Below, in pieces: positions 17,409 through 26,728 of a stretch of 64,000 bases of DNA. Source of the DNA: Desulfocucumis sp964643075 (lineage in GTDB: Bacteria; Bacillota; Desulfotomaculia; Desulfotomaculales; Desulfocucumaceae). The stretch is from assembly GCA_964643075.1 (NCBI GenBank), contig CAZXQO010000005.1, positions 73,637-137,636 of the forward strand. The letters are read 5' to 3'. The notes beneath the pieces were generated by a model that ran no database searches, was not told where the DNA came from, and saw only the letters and a list, made by a program, of their open reading frames with translations. Every line of letters starts with the position of its first letter. The first letter of the stretch is position 1. The translations under genes were made by a program, and so were the position numbers.

Positions 17409-18365
17409 CTAGTTCATGATATCCCAACGCTGGCAGCGGGCACCCCACCTGCCGATAACCCTGTCTCCTTCGTAAATCTCAGCAATTTCACAGGCGTTCG
17501 GGCAGCCATCGCACTCAAAACTGCCTGTACGATAAGACAGTCCTGTAATGTGAAAGCCTTTAAATTTTGTACAGCCGGTTTTCTGTACTTCTTCCCTGGC
17601 CAGTTGAGCGACGCCGATGGCGCCCATAATATTATGATACTCAGGAACAATCACCGGCAAGCTGAGGCAACGTTCGAAAGCTGCCTTGATGCCCTTATTA
17701 GCGGCCACGCCACCCTGAAAAACCACCGGGGATAATATTTCTTTGCCCTTACCCACGTTGTTCAGGTAGTTGCGAACCAAAGCCTCACATAGGCCGTTGA
17801 TAATATCCGGGAGGCGGTGTCCCATCTGTTGTTTGTGGATCATGTCCGATTCCGCGAAAACTGTGCATCTTCCTGCTATTCTTACCGGTGCGCCGGAACT
17901 AAGGGCAAGTTCTCCGAAATCGGTAATTGGTATATTCAACCGGGATGCCTGCTGGTCAAGAAAGGAACCGGTACCGGCGGCACATACCGTATTCATGGCA
18001 AAATCGGTAACAATGCCGTTGCACATTATAATTATTTTGGAGTCCTGGCCTCCTATTTCCAGCACAGTCTGTACGTCCGGCACCAGCATGGAGGCTGCCA
18101 CGGCGTGGGCTGTAATTTCATTTTTTATAACGTCGGCGTCAATCATGACACCGGCCAGGTATCTGCCGCTGCCTGTGGCGCCTGCTCCGGCTATCTCCAG
18201 GTCCGGGGGGATACATGCTCCCACTTCCCGCATACCCGTCAGCAGGGCATCAATGGGCCTGCCCATGGTTCGTAGATAGATGCCGGCGTGAATTTTACCG
18301 GCCTCGTCCTGAACCACAATGTTGGTGCTTACCGAGCCCACGTCAATTCCCAGATATGCCTTCAT
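17409..18365 (-). CDS. 2-hydroxyacyl-CoA dehydratase activase (BcrAD/BadFG ATPase, HgdC-like)
   Basis: A 318-residue ATPase of the ASKHA fold that delivers a high-energy electron to 2-hydroxyacyl-CoA dehydratases. Phosphate-1 motif LGIDVGSVSTN is at residues 4-14; VLEIGGQDSK near 100 and the [4Fe-4S] cysteine in NTVCAAGTGSFLDQQ near 127 are present, with VVFQGGVAANKG near 218. The C-terminal 60 residues add CX2CX3C cysteines (CDGCPNAC) beyond the minimal HgdC length. It is the last gene of a three-gene minus-strand operon. Confidence 0.88.
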   Translation of the reverse strand: MKAYLGIDVGSVSTNIVVQDEAGKIHAGIYLRTMGRPIDALLTGMREVGACIPPDLEIAGAGATGSGRYLAGVMIDADVIKNEITAHAVAASMLVPDVQTVLEIGGQDSKIIIMCNGIVTDFAMNTVCAAGTGSFLDQQASRLNIPITDFGELALSSGAPVRIAGRCTVFAESDMIHKQQMGHRLPDIINGLCEALVRNYLNNVGKGKEILSPVVFQGGVAANKGIKAAFERCLSLPVIVPEYHNIMGAIGVAQLAREEVQKTGCTKFKGFHITGLSYRTGSFECDGCPNACEIAEIYEGDRVIGRWGARCQRWDIMN

Positions 18366-18395
18366 GATATTGTCCTTTCATTATATAGTTCATTG

Positions 18396-19505
18396 CTAGA
18401 TGATGACTGCGTTATGTTTAGGCAACTCATTCTGCCATTTTTTACGTTTCATGAGATCCACGAAGGCTTCCAGTCTTGTGGACATGCCGGCCTTTCCCGT
18501 CTGTTCATCCAGGAAGAAAGTAAGCACCGGAATGCCGTGCTCCTTGCTGACGCTGGTTAGAATTGTACGGGCTACAATTTCCGGAATGCAGGTAAAGGGG
18601 GCCAGTTGAATCACTCCGTCAAACCCCCTTTTGGCGTACACTACCGTATGGCCGACAGATTCCCTGCCGTGTCCCCCTATGCAAAGGGGTATATAAGGCA
18701 TGGCAGCGTCCTTGACGCTGATTGTTTCGTTGTTTTCGCTGATAGTGTTTTCCCTGGTCCAGCCGGTCAGGAACATGGAACGTTCCACTTCCACACCCAG
18801 GTTGCCAAGGGTTTCTTCTATTTCAAGATTGCTGGCCGGTTCCAATAGAACGTATATTTCACCCACCAGCCCTACTTTTAAAACTTTTCGCTCCGGGTCC
18901 TGCTCCACCGATTTCAGGGCATCCACTGCGGAGGAGTGTGCCTCTTCGATCTCCTTTGCGGAATGAGACCGGTCAATCCACTCCAATGCTTTGCGGTAGA
19001 TGCGGGTGGTGGAGCCTGTTACGATTTCCCTGGGTCTGACCACATGAGTAATTTTTTCCGTCTCATCCAGGGCTATTAACTTTTGCCAGGTCCTTTTTAT
19101 GCAGTCCCATATAGCCCGATAGGATATCCGGTTGGGATTCAGGCGTTGAATATTGCGCAAAAAATCTATGGGATGAAGCCTGGGGGGTTCGAAAACAATA
19201 ATATCCACCGGGTATCCCAAGTCAAGCAATATTTTTTTGTGTAGCTGGCCGTACTGGCCGGCCCGGCATGGGCCGATGCCGCCGCTGGTCACAATAATCT
19301 CCGCTCCCAGGCGGCATGTTTCCACATAAGTGCCCATCAGTATTTTAAAAGGGAGGCAGGCGAATTCCGGCGCGTGGCGTACGCCGTAATCCAGAGTGCG
19401 TTTACTGGGGCGGGGAGGAATCACAACTTCATTGCCCAAATCGTTCATGAGCATCTTAAAGGTGCGGTAAGATTCTCCCATGTGCGGGAAGGTTACCCTG
19501 GGCAT
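18396..19505 (-). CDS. 2-hydroxyacyl-CoA dehydratase-type protein (HgdB-like/CoA activase subunit)
   Basis: A 369-residue protein of the dehydratase beta-subunit-like fold. PEFACLPFKILMGTY, GGIGPCRAGQYG and APFTCIPEIVA contain the cysteines expected to hold a [4Fe-4S] cluster. Its last third, with PVLTFFLDEQTGKAGMSTR and LEAFVDLMKRKK, is shared with the next gene upstream, so the two are paralogues. Matches the central/C-terminal part of the very long CoA-protein activases found elsewhere as one polypeptide; here they are split. It sits 30 bases before the activase and three bases after the gene at 19509. Confidence 0.8.
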   Translation of the reverse strand: MPRVTFPHMGESYRTFKMLMNDLGNEVVIPPRPSKRTLDYGVRHAPEFACLPFKILMGTYVETCRLGAEIIVTSGGIGPCRAGQYGQLHKKILLDLGYPVDIIVFEPPRLHPIDFLRNIQRLNPNRISYRAIWDCIKRTWQKLIALDETEKITHVVRPREIVTGSTTRIYRKALEWIDRSHSAKEIEEAHSSAVDALKSVEQDPERKVLKVGLVGEIYVLLEPASNLEIEETLGNLGVEVERSMFLTGWTRENTISENNETISVKDAAMPYIPLCIGGHGRESVGHTVVYAKRGFDGVIQLAPFTCIPEIVARTILTSVSKEHGIPVLTFFLDEQTGKAGMSTRLEAFVDLMKRKKWQNELPKHNAVII

Positions 19506-19508
19506 AGT

Positions 19509-20492
19509 TTAAACCTCCTTTTTGCGTTTAACCATGTCCGTAAAAGCCTCCAGGCGTGTAGACACACCAGCATCCCCGCTGTGCTCGTCAATGGTCAGGC
19601 TCATATAGGGAATATTGCCGTATTCTTTAGCGGTCAGTTCCATCAGCTTATCCACCATGGAATCGGGACCGCAGCCAAAAGCGGTAAGATGAATGATACC
19701 GTCAACCCGTCCGGATTTGAAAAGGTAATGGCTAGCCCGCAGCACCAAATCACTGTATGTCCAGAACATAATTTTGTCCAGATTGCAGTTCTGTCTGGCC
19801 AGGGTGGCAGGCGGCAGATTTTCCAGAGTAATGACGTTTACCCCCAGTTTTTTTAATTTGCCGATTAATCCCACGCTGATGTAATCGTCGTGCACGGCAT
19901 AGGTATACCCCAGCACCGCAAAATTCAGGTCACCCTTTCCTGCCGGCGTGGCAATGTCTTTACTGTTGGGATTTAACACAGCTTTGATGGCTTCCGGCGG
20001 GTGCCAGCCTTTTAGCATCAGGGCGTTGTAGCGAGCGGTGGCATAGAGCGCCTTTAAATACGCCCGGGCAATCTGCAAGGAACCTGCCCCGAATGTACTC
20101 CCGATCTGGTTGTAAGCACGGAAAAGGGCCATACGACCTTCTCTGACGTCCATCTGTATATCTATAATAGGGGGCATGTCGGGCAATCCGTAGCGGATCA
20201 TGTCCGGCAATCCCAAAAATTTGGGGCAGTAGATGGTTTTTTGGTTAAGACACACCACTCTGGGTATAAATAAATAGTCAACTTTGTCGCGTAGGGCCAG
20301 GGCATGGCCAAAAAATAATTTTACCGGTACACAAGCGTCCGCAAGTGCTTCCTTAACCCCTTGATCCAGGAAATTTTTATTGGTTTGGCCGGAGGGAACC
20401 ACATCTAAATTTAATTCTTTTAAAAATGTGTGCCACATGGGGTAGTGCATGTAGTACAGTAATGAACTAGGTATGCCAACCCGGGCGGTCAA
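19509..20492 (-). CDS. Acyl-CoA dehydratase activase-related protein (DUF2229)
   Basis: A 327-residue protein beginning VGIPSSLLYYMHYPMWHTF, the recognisable start of the DUF2229 domain, followed by ADACVPVKLFFGH and FIPRVVCLNQKTIYCPKF with conserved cysteines, and ending DEHSGDAGVSTRLEAFTDM. In many clostridia DUF2229 is one domain of a long activase/dehydratase-like fusion; here it is the first gene of an operon with the two following genes. TTG start behind AAGGGGGA. An 11-base dyad at 20525-20551 lies in its leader and may be an operator. Confidence 0.82.
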   Translation of the reverse strand: MTARVGIPSSLLYYMHYPMWHTFLKELNLDVVPSGQTNKNFLDQGVKEALADACVPVKLFFGHALALRDKVDYLFIPRVVCLNQKTIYCPKFLGLPDMIRYGLPDMPPIIDIQMDVREGRMALFRAYNQIGSTFGAGSLQIARAYLKALYATARYNALMLKGWHPPEAIKAVLNPNSKDIATPAGKGDLNFAVLGYTYAVHDDYISVGLIGKLKKLGVNVITLENLPPATLARQNCNLDKIMFWTYSDLVLRASHYLFKSGRVDGIIHLTAFGCGPDSMVDKLMELTAKEYGNIPYMSLTIDEHSGDAGVSTRLEAFTDMVKRKKEV

Positions 20493-20813
20493 ATGTAGTC
20501 CCCCTTTACTGCTGCATATTTCTTACCACTAAATATATGGTATTTAGTGGTTAGTAATTTAAACCCGCAAAAAAAATATTTCTAGGGTAACCTTGAAATT
20601 CCTCCAAATTTTATATAATAAGCCATATGTCTTTCCAACGTTCCAAAATTTTTCTGTAAATCGTCCCGGGATAACTCCGGCTGTACCGGTCCAACATATT
20701 AAACAGGTGAAGGAATTTAGTTCAAGCAAGAGGAATTTACCTTTATAGAAAGATTTTCTATTATATTTTACTATGACTATAGAAGATTAAAATAAAAATA
20801 TCAGGAGGTAATT
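20493..20813. promoter_or_regulatory. Divergent intergenic region with an 11-base dyad
   Basis: No gene seen. ACCACTAAATA (20525-20535), five-base spacer, TATTTAGTGGT (20541-20551) is a perfect dyad about 33 bases upstream of the DUF2229 start and suits a repressor site. The rest is AT-rich with likely promoters for both divergent operons. Confidence 0.4.
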
Positions 20814-21425
20814 ATGGCTCTGATAAATTTAAACCCTGCCCACGATAAGGCAAAGGTGGAGTTTTCCCTGTCCTTGCCGGAAAAGATGGCGGTAAATTCC
20901 GGCGTAAAATACAATTACGGCAGTGGTGTGTTTGAAATTTCTTTCCTGGGAAAAGAGTACAGAGTCGGCTACCCTGAGGGAGAAGTTGAAGCCTCCGATA
21001 GTGGGGATGTGCCTCTGGAGAACAAAATTTGTATATTGCATTATTTAACCCACGCCTCCGGCGCTGGTGTGGAGGGAAGGCATATTTCCTTCAGCGAAAT
21101 GCCCAGCGGGTTTATCTACGTAACACCTTTTACCAACAGGTGCATACGGCCACTGGTATCAATATTTGGCAGGAATCCATTAAAATTAATAGAGGCTGGT
21201 GAGGGGTTAGGCGGTACGAGAGAGGAACTGGGGGATTATTCGGTAACGGTGCCGGTGTTTCCAAAAATACCAATCACTTTTGTGCTATGGGAGGGAGACG
21301 ACGAATTTCCTACCAGCGGCAACGTGGTATTCGACGCGTCCGCACCGGAGCATCTGGAAACAGAGGACTACGCGCTTCTGCCCGGACTGGCCGTCTTTAC
21401 CATGAAAAGGCTGGCGGGATTATAG
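20814..21425 (+). CDS. DUF3786 family protein
   Basis: A 203-residue soluble protein. I recognise DUF3786 by the pattern GVFEISFLGKEYRVGYP, KICILHYLTHA, the PLVSIFGRNPLKLIEAGE block and the closing PVFPKIPITFVLWEGDDEF. The family is frequent in anaerobes that use corrinoid or CO-dehydrogenase metabolism; its function is not established. Start ATG is preceded by AGGAGG. It is divergently transcribed from the dehydratase-activase operon. Confidence 0.78.
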   Translation: MALINLNPAHDKAKVEFSLSLPEKMAVNSGVKYNYGSGVFEISFLGKEYRVGYPEGEVEASDSGDVPLENKICILHYLTHASGAGVEGRHISFSEMPSGFIYVTPFTNRCIRPLVSIFGRNPLKLIEAGEGLGGTREELGDYSVTVPVFPKIPITFVLWEGDDEFPTSGNVVFDASAPEHLETEDYALLPGLAVFTMKRLAGL

Positions 21426-21547
21426 AGTATTAGGGTTATGAAGGAGAATTGACTAAATTATCGACAATGTTAACCATATTTATCCAATGTTTTTCCTTGA
21501 AAATACCTTTTCAACTAAATAAAATAGAATTATAACGTGGTTGTTAC

Positions 21548-22414
21548 ATGGTAGAAAATATAGTTTGTTCGGTCAGAGAAGCAAAAGAAATGAATAAATT
21601 ATTAATTGTATCCTTGATTTTTATAACCTTTCTTATTGCCTTAGTAATAGAAGCACTATATTATTCACAATTAATTAGTATTTTTTATGCTCAATTAATA
21701 TTTTCTTTACTAGCACTTTATTTGGCAATGGTAGTTTTTTTGATCAAGACAACGCAGGATAAAGAAGTACTTAAGGGATTAGTAGAGAAACAAGATGAGT
21801 ACAGGAAAAATATTAATGGTTTTATTACCGTACTACGTACCGAACGACATGACTTTATGAATCACTTTACTGTATTGGGTAGGCTGTTGTCTATGGGAAA
21901 AGCGGATATGGCCGACATATATCTAAAAGAAGTGTTGGACAAGACTAGTATTAATAGTCAGGTTATGGTATTAAAGCAGCCGGTGCTTATTGCATTATTG
22001 AACAGTAAGATATCCCAGGCTAGTTCCAAAGGAATAAAATTTGTATTAAAAATAGGGAGTAGCTTGGCCGATTTATCAATTAATTCAACAGATATTACCG
22101 CTATATTTGGCAACCTCCTTGATAACGCTATGGATGCTGTTTCCGGTGAAGCCAGGAAATATGCGGCTTTTATATCCATTCATACCCGGGAAGACCCGGA
22201 AGCCTATATCATCAGTGTTGGCAATTCAGGTCCCTCTATCCAGGAGAATATTTTAACCAAAATATTCGAAACCGGATTTTCAACCAAAGGAGATGGAAGA
22301 GGGTTTGGCCTAAGCATAGTATTATCTACCGTTGAGAGATACGGCGGCAATGTTACCATATCTTCGGAACCCACCACTTTCACCGTGGTTATTCCAAGAG
22401 AGAAAAAAGGATAA
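21548..22414 (+). CDS. Orphan sensor histidine kinase (Spo0B/DcuS-type dimerisation domain)
   Basis: A 288-residue membrane kinase. Two hydrophobic segments (residues 19-36 and 43-65) with almost no extracellular loop are followed by a short coiled linker, the phosphoacceptor motif RHDFMNHF near residue 102, N-box NLLDNAMDA and G-box GDGRGFGLSIV. The RHDxxNH acceptor belongs to the Spo0B/CitA-like kinases. No response regulator is adjacent. ATG at 21590 (MNKLLIVS) is an alternative start; neither has a strong ribosome site. A terminator follows at 22464. The signal could be sensed within the membrane. Confidence 0.85.
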   Translation: MVENIVCSVREAKEMNKLLIVSLIFITFLIALVIEALYYSQLISIFYAQLIFSLLALYLAMVVFLIKTTQDKEVLKGLVEKQDEYRKNINGFITVLRTERHDFMNHFTVLGRLLSMGKADMADIYLKEVLDKTSINSQVMVLKQPVLIALLNSKISQASSKGIKFVLKIGSSLADLSINSTDITAIFGNLLDNAMDAVSGEARKYAAFISIHTREDPEAYIISVGNSGPSIQENILTKIFETGFSTKGDGRGFGLSIVLSTVERYGGNVTISSEPTTFTVVIPREKKG

Positions 22415-22463
22415 GATTAAAGATACGTCCGTTAGAATTGGAGATTATGGTATGATGATTAAT

Positions 22464-22497
22464 GAAGCTTCCTGTATATTGGGGGGCTTCTTTTTTT
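22464..22497 (+). terminator. Intrinsic terminator after the histidine kinase
   Basis: GAAGCTTCC pairs with GGGGGCTTC (two G-U pairs) across an eight-base loop, followed by seven T. Confidence 0.75.
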
Positions 22498-22593
22498 ATA
22501 CATTATTTTGGTATAATATATAGTGTTATTGGCGATTACAGACGTATGAAATAATTATTATAATTACGGCTTAACGAAGGGAAGGTTGTATAC

Positions 22594-23139
22594 ATGACCG
22601 TGCTTATCGAGAAAAAACTGGCCTCGCAAATAGTGTATAAAGGCAGGATAATTAATCTCAGGCTCGACGAGGTTGAACTACCCAACGGCAAAAAAGGCCA
22701 GAGGGAAGTGGTGGAATACAACGGGGCGGTGGCCGTGGTGGCCCTGAACCGGGACCGGGAAGTGCTGATGGTAAGACAGTTCCGCTACGCCGTAGGAGAG
22801 GTGCTGTTGGAAATCCCGGCGGGCAAAATTAACGAGGGTGAGGAGCCAGAAGTATCTGCTAAACGCGAATTGGGCGAAGAAACTGGCCATGAGGCGTCGG
22901 AATGGATGCATCTGACTTCATTTTATTCAACGCCCGGCTTCACTACGGAAAAATTGCATGTATACCTGGCCAGCGGGTTGAAGTCTGGCCAGCAGCATAC
23001 TGACGAAGATGAGTTTATTCAGGTGGAAAGCTATCCCCTGGAAAAGGTTTTGTCAATGGTCGATCACGGAGAGATAAAAGATGCTAAATCCATAGTAGGA
23101 CTGCTGGCTGCAAAACGCTATTTTGACGGGAATAAATGA
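22594..23139 (+). CDS. nudF: NUDIX hydrolase, ADP-ribose pyrophosphatase type
   Basis: A 181-residue enzyme cleaving ADP-ribose and similar nucleoside diphosphate derivatives. VEYNGAVAVVAL and MVRQFRYAVGEVLLEIPAGKI lead into the NUDIX box GKINEGEEPEVSAKRELGEE (residues 77-96), which fits GX5EX7REUXEEXGU. SFYSTPGFTTEKLHVYLA is also typical of the ADPRase group. ATG start behind AAGGGAAGG. Converges with minC. Confidence 0.88.
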   Translation: MTVLIEKKLASQIVYKGRIINLRLDEVELPNGKKGQREVVEYNGAVAVVALNRDREVLMVRQFRYAVGEVLLEIPAGKINEGEEPEVSAKRELGEETGHEASEWMHLTSFYSTPGFTTEKLHVYLASGLKSGQQHTDEDEFIQVESYPLEKVLSMVDHGEIKDAKSIVGLLAAKRYFDGNK

Positions 23140-23162
23140 GGAAATAATTATTCAGGTAATCT

Positions 23163-23235
23163 GAATTCAGGAGTCAGAATTCAGAATTCAGAATGTCCCG
23201 ACGATAAACCTTTTTCTTATTCTGACTCCTGTGTA
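23163..23235. repeat. Dispersed repeat family B, copy 1
   Basis: CAGGAGTCAGAAT (23168-23180) and its reverse complement (23219-23231) enclose GAATTC-rich sequence. The same CAGGAGTCAG words recur near 36.5, 38.7 and 38.9 kb. Placed between convergent nudF and minC, the dyad may also terminate transcription. Confidence 0.6.
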
Positions 23236-23247
23236 GTTACAATATTG

Positions 23248-23931
23248 TCACTGTTGTTTTTTAACAATGATTTTTCCTTTGTGCAAGCAGGCAACCAGGG
23301 GGCCTTTGGTGTTCCTGTCGAAAAGTGAGTTGTCCGCCTGCAAGCCGCCTATCATTAACCGTACGGGGCTAAACTGCAGCGCCAGCACCAGGGCCTTATC
23401 GTCTCCGCTGAGGCCCGCCTGAATGGTGCCGTAGCAAGAGCCGGATATTAATACGCTACCACCAGCGGCTATCTCCGACCCGGCATGAACGTCTCCCAGT
23501 ATTACCAGACTGTCGGGTGTTACCACAATTTGGCCTGAGCGCAGGGTTTTGTTAATTAACATTGCCTTTTCCCCGGGCCGGGCAGGTGACAGGGATGACC
23601 GGCGTACGGGCAAGGACACCGGACTACTGCCGGAGGAACTGATGGATTTTCCGGGCTGAACACTGGAATTCTTGCTTACGGCAGGGGGCCAGGATACTTC
23701 CTGTGAAGGGACCAGTCCGTAGCGCCTGCATATGTCTTCCAATTCTTCATAGTGTCCGGTCGTGACCGTCTGGTTTTCGTAAACAGCAAATTTGGCACCT
23801 CTGAAGAAGCCTTTTGCTGATTCCATTTTCAGCAGAAGGTTCTTTTTTATTTCTTCGTACTCGATGCTTGGGTCGATGAGAATTACCAGGCCATCCCGGG
23901 TTCCTTTGATACTAACTGCATTGCCGGTCAT
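23248..23931 (-). CDS. minC: Septum-site determining protein MinC
   Basis: MinC inhibits FtsZ assembly away from midcell. The 227-residue protein has an N-terminal FtsZ-inhibiting domain (VSIKGTRDGLVILIDP, about residues 6-80), a serine/proline-rich linker near 85-125, and the C-terminal beta-helix with LRSGQIVVTPDSLVILGDVH and GSEIAAGGSVLISGS near 132-165 that dimerises and binds MinD. ATG start behind GGGGG. minD is not next to it in this window, which is unusual but not unique. Confidence 0.92.
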   Translation of the reverse strand: MTGNAVSIKGTRDGLVILIDPSIEYEEIKKNLLLKMESAKGFFRGAKFAVYENQTVTTGHYEELEDICRRYGLVPSQEVSWPPAVSKNSSVQPGKSISSSGSSPVSLPVRRSSLSPARPGEKAMLINKTLRSGQIVVTPDSLVILGDVHAGSEIAAGGSVLISGSCYGTIQAGLSGDDKALVLALQFSPVRLMIGGLQADNSLFDRNTKGPLVACLHKGKIIVKKQQ

Positions 23932-24148
23932 AGGAGACAGCCCCCTCCAATTTATGAGTCTATAGAGGAATATTCGATATATAACATTTTATTCCTTTTT
24001 CGTTTGGCGTTATTATTTAAAAAATGTATGTATCAGTCATAAGACGCCTGGTTTGTAAAATAAATTTGTGGTATCTGATTTATTCCGTTGATCTGTGGCA
24101 TACTACAACCAGAAATTTGTCTTTTTTAGCAAAGGGGGCAAAGAAAGC

Positions 24149-25201
24149 TTGCCGGAATGGAGAAAAGATCCCATTGTGGACAGATGGGTGGTCATAGCCA
24201 GTGAACGTGGTAAACGTCCCTGTGATTTCAGTGTGTCCGGGGATGAAAAAAAGCAGGGCAAATGCCCGCTTTGCCAGGGCAATGAACATGATACGCCGCC
24301 GGAAGTTATAGCCTTCAGGGAGAACGGGAGCAGAAGGGACCAGCCCGGGTGGTGGGTCAGGGTTGTTCCCAATAAATTCCCGGCAGTGCGTATAGATGCC
24401 AGCCCAGAGGTCCGGAATTTCGGAATATTCAGTACCATGGAAGGCCTGGGGGCACACGAGGTTGTGGTGGAAACGGCCGAACATGATTCCGAAATAGAGG
24501 AACACAACGTTAAACAGGTAGAGGAAGTTATCTGGGCCTGGCTGAATAGAATAATGGATCTGCGCAGGGACGGGCGTATGAAATATATTCAGATTTTTAA
24601 AAATTACGGGCAAACGGCTGGGGCATCCCTGGAGCACCCTCACTCGCAGATATTGGCAGTGCCTATGGTGCCCCCGGAGATAAGGGCGGAAATGGATGGT
24701 TTAAAAAACTATGCCGTGGCAACCGGGCGCTGTATATTGTGTGAAATGATCAACCAGGAACTGCACGAGCAAAACAGAATAATTTGGGAGAATAATGATT
24801 TTATCCACATCGCCCCGTATGCTTCCAGATTTCCCTATGAAACCTGGATTATACCAAGAAGCCATCAGCCTGATTTTGCCATGGTCAGCGGGGCTCAGGT
24901 AAGGAGCCTGGCCGAAATAATCCGGCTGGCGCTAAAGAAAATGGACAGTTCCCTGTGCGGTCCGCCGTATAATATGGTGGTGCATACCTGTCCCGTCAAC
25001 ACGGGAGAGGACGTTGTACACTATCACTGGCATGTTGAAATTCTGCCCCGTCTGACGAAGATGGCTGGCTTCGAATTGGGAACCGGTTTCTATATCAATC
25101 CCACGCCTCCCGAATTGGCGGCGGAGGTACTCAGGGATGTGGAGATTGCATACGATCATGTATTTACTCATAATACCGGGGAGGTAACCAGATATGTTTG
25201 A
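24149..25201 (+). CDS. galT: Galactose-1-phosphate uridylyltransferase
   Basis: A 350-residue HIT-superfamily enzyme exchanging UMP between UDP-glucose and galactose-1-phosphate. LPEWRKDPIVDRWVVIA is the typical start, so I use TTG 24149 (GGGGG ten bases upstream) rather than an upstream in-frame ATG at 24095. Zinc cysteines lie in CPLCQGNEHDTPPE near residue 34; the active-site HPHSQ is near 169-173; HYHWHVEILPRL closes the C-terminal domain. It overlaps glgA by eight bases. Some members of this family act on ADP-glucose or other sugar phosphates, so the substrate is not certain. Confidence 0.88.
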   Translation: MPEWRKDPIVDRWVVIASERGKRPCDFSVSGDEKKQGKCPLCQGNEHDTPPEVIAFRENGSRRDQPGWWVRVVPNKFPAVRIDASPEVRNFGIFSTMEGLGAHEVVVETAEHDSEIEEHNVKQVEEVIWAWLNRIMDLRRDGRMKYIQIFKNYGQTAGASLEHPHSQILAVPMVPPEIRAEMDGLKNYAVATGRCILCEMINQELHEQNRIIWENNDFIHIAPYASRFPYETWIIPRSHQPDFAMVSGAQVRSLAEIIRLALKKMDSSLCGPPYNMVVHTCPVNTGEDVVHYHWHVEILPRLTKMAGFELGTGFYINPTPPELAAEVLRDVEIAYDHVFTHNTGEVTRYV

Positions 25202-26687
25202 CAGGCCGTTAAAAATACTGGTGGTTTCTTCTGAGGTGGTTCCCTTTGCCAAAACCGGCGGGCTCGCAGATGTGGCCGGTTCCCTGCCCAAAGCCCTGGC
25301 GCTGGTGGGAAACGACGACATAGGTAACGACGTAAGGGTGGTAATGCCGCATTATAAAGGCATAGAGGGCGCTGCCTACCGGATGGACTTTCCTGTGCAG
25401 TTCGTCAATAGGGCCGAAACCGCAATTATCAGGGAGTCATCCATGGAGGCGCATTTTCAGGGTCAACACCGCATCATACCGGTCTATATGGTGGATAACC
25501 ACCATTATTTTTACCGGGAAAGAATGTACATGTTTCCCGATGAGGCGGAACGCTATACCTTCTTTTGCAGGTCCGTGCTGGAAATGCTGCCACGGCTGAA
25601 TTGGCAGCCCGACATTATACATTGCAACGACTGGCAGTCCGGCCCAATACCCTTTCTTCTGAAAGTCCGCTACCGGCACGACCCTTTTTATGCCAGGATA
25701 TCCACTGTTTATACCATCCACAACCTCCAGTACCAGGGTAATTATCCCCGGGAAGCCCTGCGTGTTCTGGGTGTGGGCGATGAGTATTTTACCCCGGATC
25801 AATTGGAATTTTACGGCTCGGTAAGTTTTATGAAAATGGGGATCATATATTCCGATGTCATAAATACAGTGAGCCGTACCTATGCCTCGGAAATACAGCG
25901 GCCGGAACTTGGCGAGCGGATGGATGGCCTGCTGCGTAAGAGGTCGCACGACCTTTACGGTATCGTCAATGGAATAAACTATCATGAATTCAACCCCAAA
26001 ACTGATCATCGCATACACCGTAACTACGATAAAGACAGCATTGAATATAAAAAGGAAAATAAGTATGCCCTGCAAAAGGAACTAGGGCTTCCGGTAAAGG
26101 ATGTCCCTGTGCTGGGGCTTATTACCAGGCTAGTGGATCAAAAAGGGCTGGATCTGATAGCGGAGATAAGTGATGAACTAATGCATCTGGATTTGCAGTT
26201 TGTGGTGCTGGGTAGTGGTGACAGGCATTATGAAGAGATGTTTAACAAACTCAAGACTAAATATCCTCAGAAAATGGGAGTCTACATTGGTTTTAACTCC
26301 ATCCTGGCCCAGAGGATTTACGCTGGTGTCGATATGTTTCTCATGCCTTCCAGGTTCGAGCCCTGCGGGCTGGGTCAGTTGATTGCCATGCGTTATGGTA
26401 CAATACCTATAGTAAGGGCTACCGGCGGGCTGGCGGACACGGTGCACGACTATAATCCCGCCACTGGTTCCGGAAACGGATTTGTCTTCTCGGAATACAA
26501 CGGCAGGGCGCTTTATCATGCCATAGCCCGGGCACTAAAGGTTTACAGGGATGATCAGGAACAATGGGCGAAGCTGGGCAGGAACTGCATGGAACTGGAT
26601 TTTTCCTGGGCCCGTTCAGGGGTGGAGTACCTGCAGCTCTTCCAGGAGGCCATAAGCAGGCATGCAGGCAGGGCGCAGACGGCATAA
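25194..26687 (+). CDS. glgA: Glycogen synthase
   Basis: A 497-residue GT5 glycosyltransferase that extends alpha-1,4-glucan from ADP-glucose. The ADP-glucose loop KTGGLADVAGSLP is at residues 19-31, HCNDWQSG near 144, YTIHNLQYQGNYP near 175, and the C-terminal nucleotide motif SRFEPCGLGQL near 388. The ATG has GGGAGG upstream inside galT and overlaps it by eight bases, so the two are coupled. With the glucoamylase at 36627 this indicates glycogen storage. Confidence 0.94.
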   Translation: MFDRPLKILVVSSEVVPFAKTGGLADVAGSLPKALALVGNDDIGNDVRVVMPHYKGIEGAAYRMDFPVQFVNRAETAIIRESSMEAHFQGQHRIIPVYMVDNHHYFYRERMYMFPDEAERYTFFCRSVLEMLPRLNWQPDIIHCNDWQSGPIPFLLKVRYRHDPFYARISTVYTIHNLQYQGNYPREALRVLGVGDEYFTPDQLEFYGSVSFMKMGIIYSDVINTVSRTYASEIQRPELGERMDGLLRKRSHDLYGIVNGINYHEFNPKTDHRIHRNYDKDSIEYKKENKYALQKELGLPVKDVPVLGLITRLVDQKGLDLIAEISDELMHLDLQFVVLGSGDRHYEEMFNKLKTKYPQKMGVYIGFNSILAQRIYAGVDMFLMPSRFEPCGLGQLIAMRYGTIPIVRATGGLADTVHDYNPATGSGNGFVFSEYNGRALYHAIARALKVYRDDQEQWAKLGRNCMELDFSWARSGVEYLQLFQEAISRHAGRAQTA

Positions 26688-26696
26688 ATAGAAAAA

Positions 26697-26728
26697 GGAG
26701 CCCGGTTGCATACCAGGCTCCTTTTTTA
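26697..26728 (+). terminator. Intrinsic terminator after glgA
   Basis: GGAGCC-C-GGT, short loop, ACC-A-GGCTCC followed by six T. Confidence 0.8.

Noticed and set aside
24080..24643. 187-codon minus-strand frame inside galT
   Set aside because: Antisense to galT, which has complete HIT motifs; composition is that of a shadow frame.
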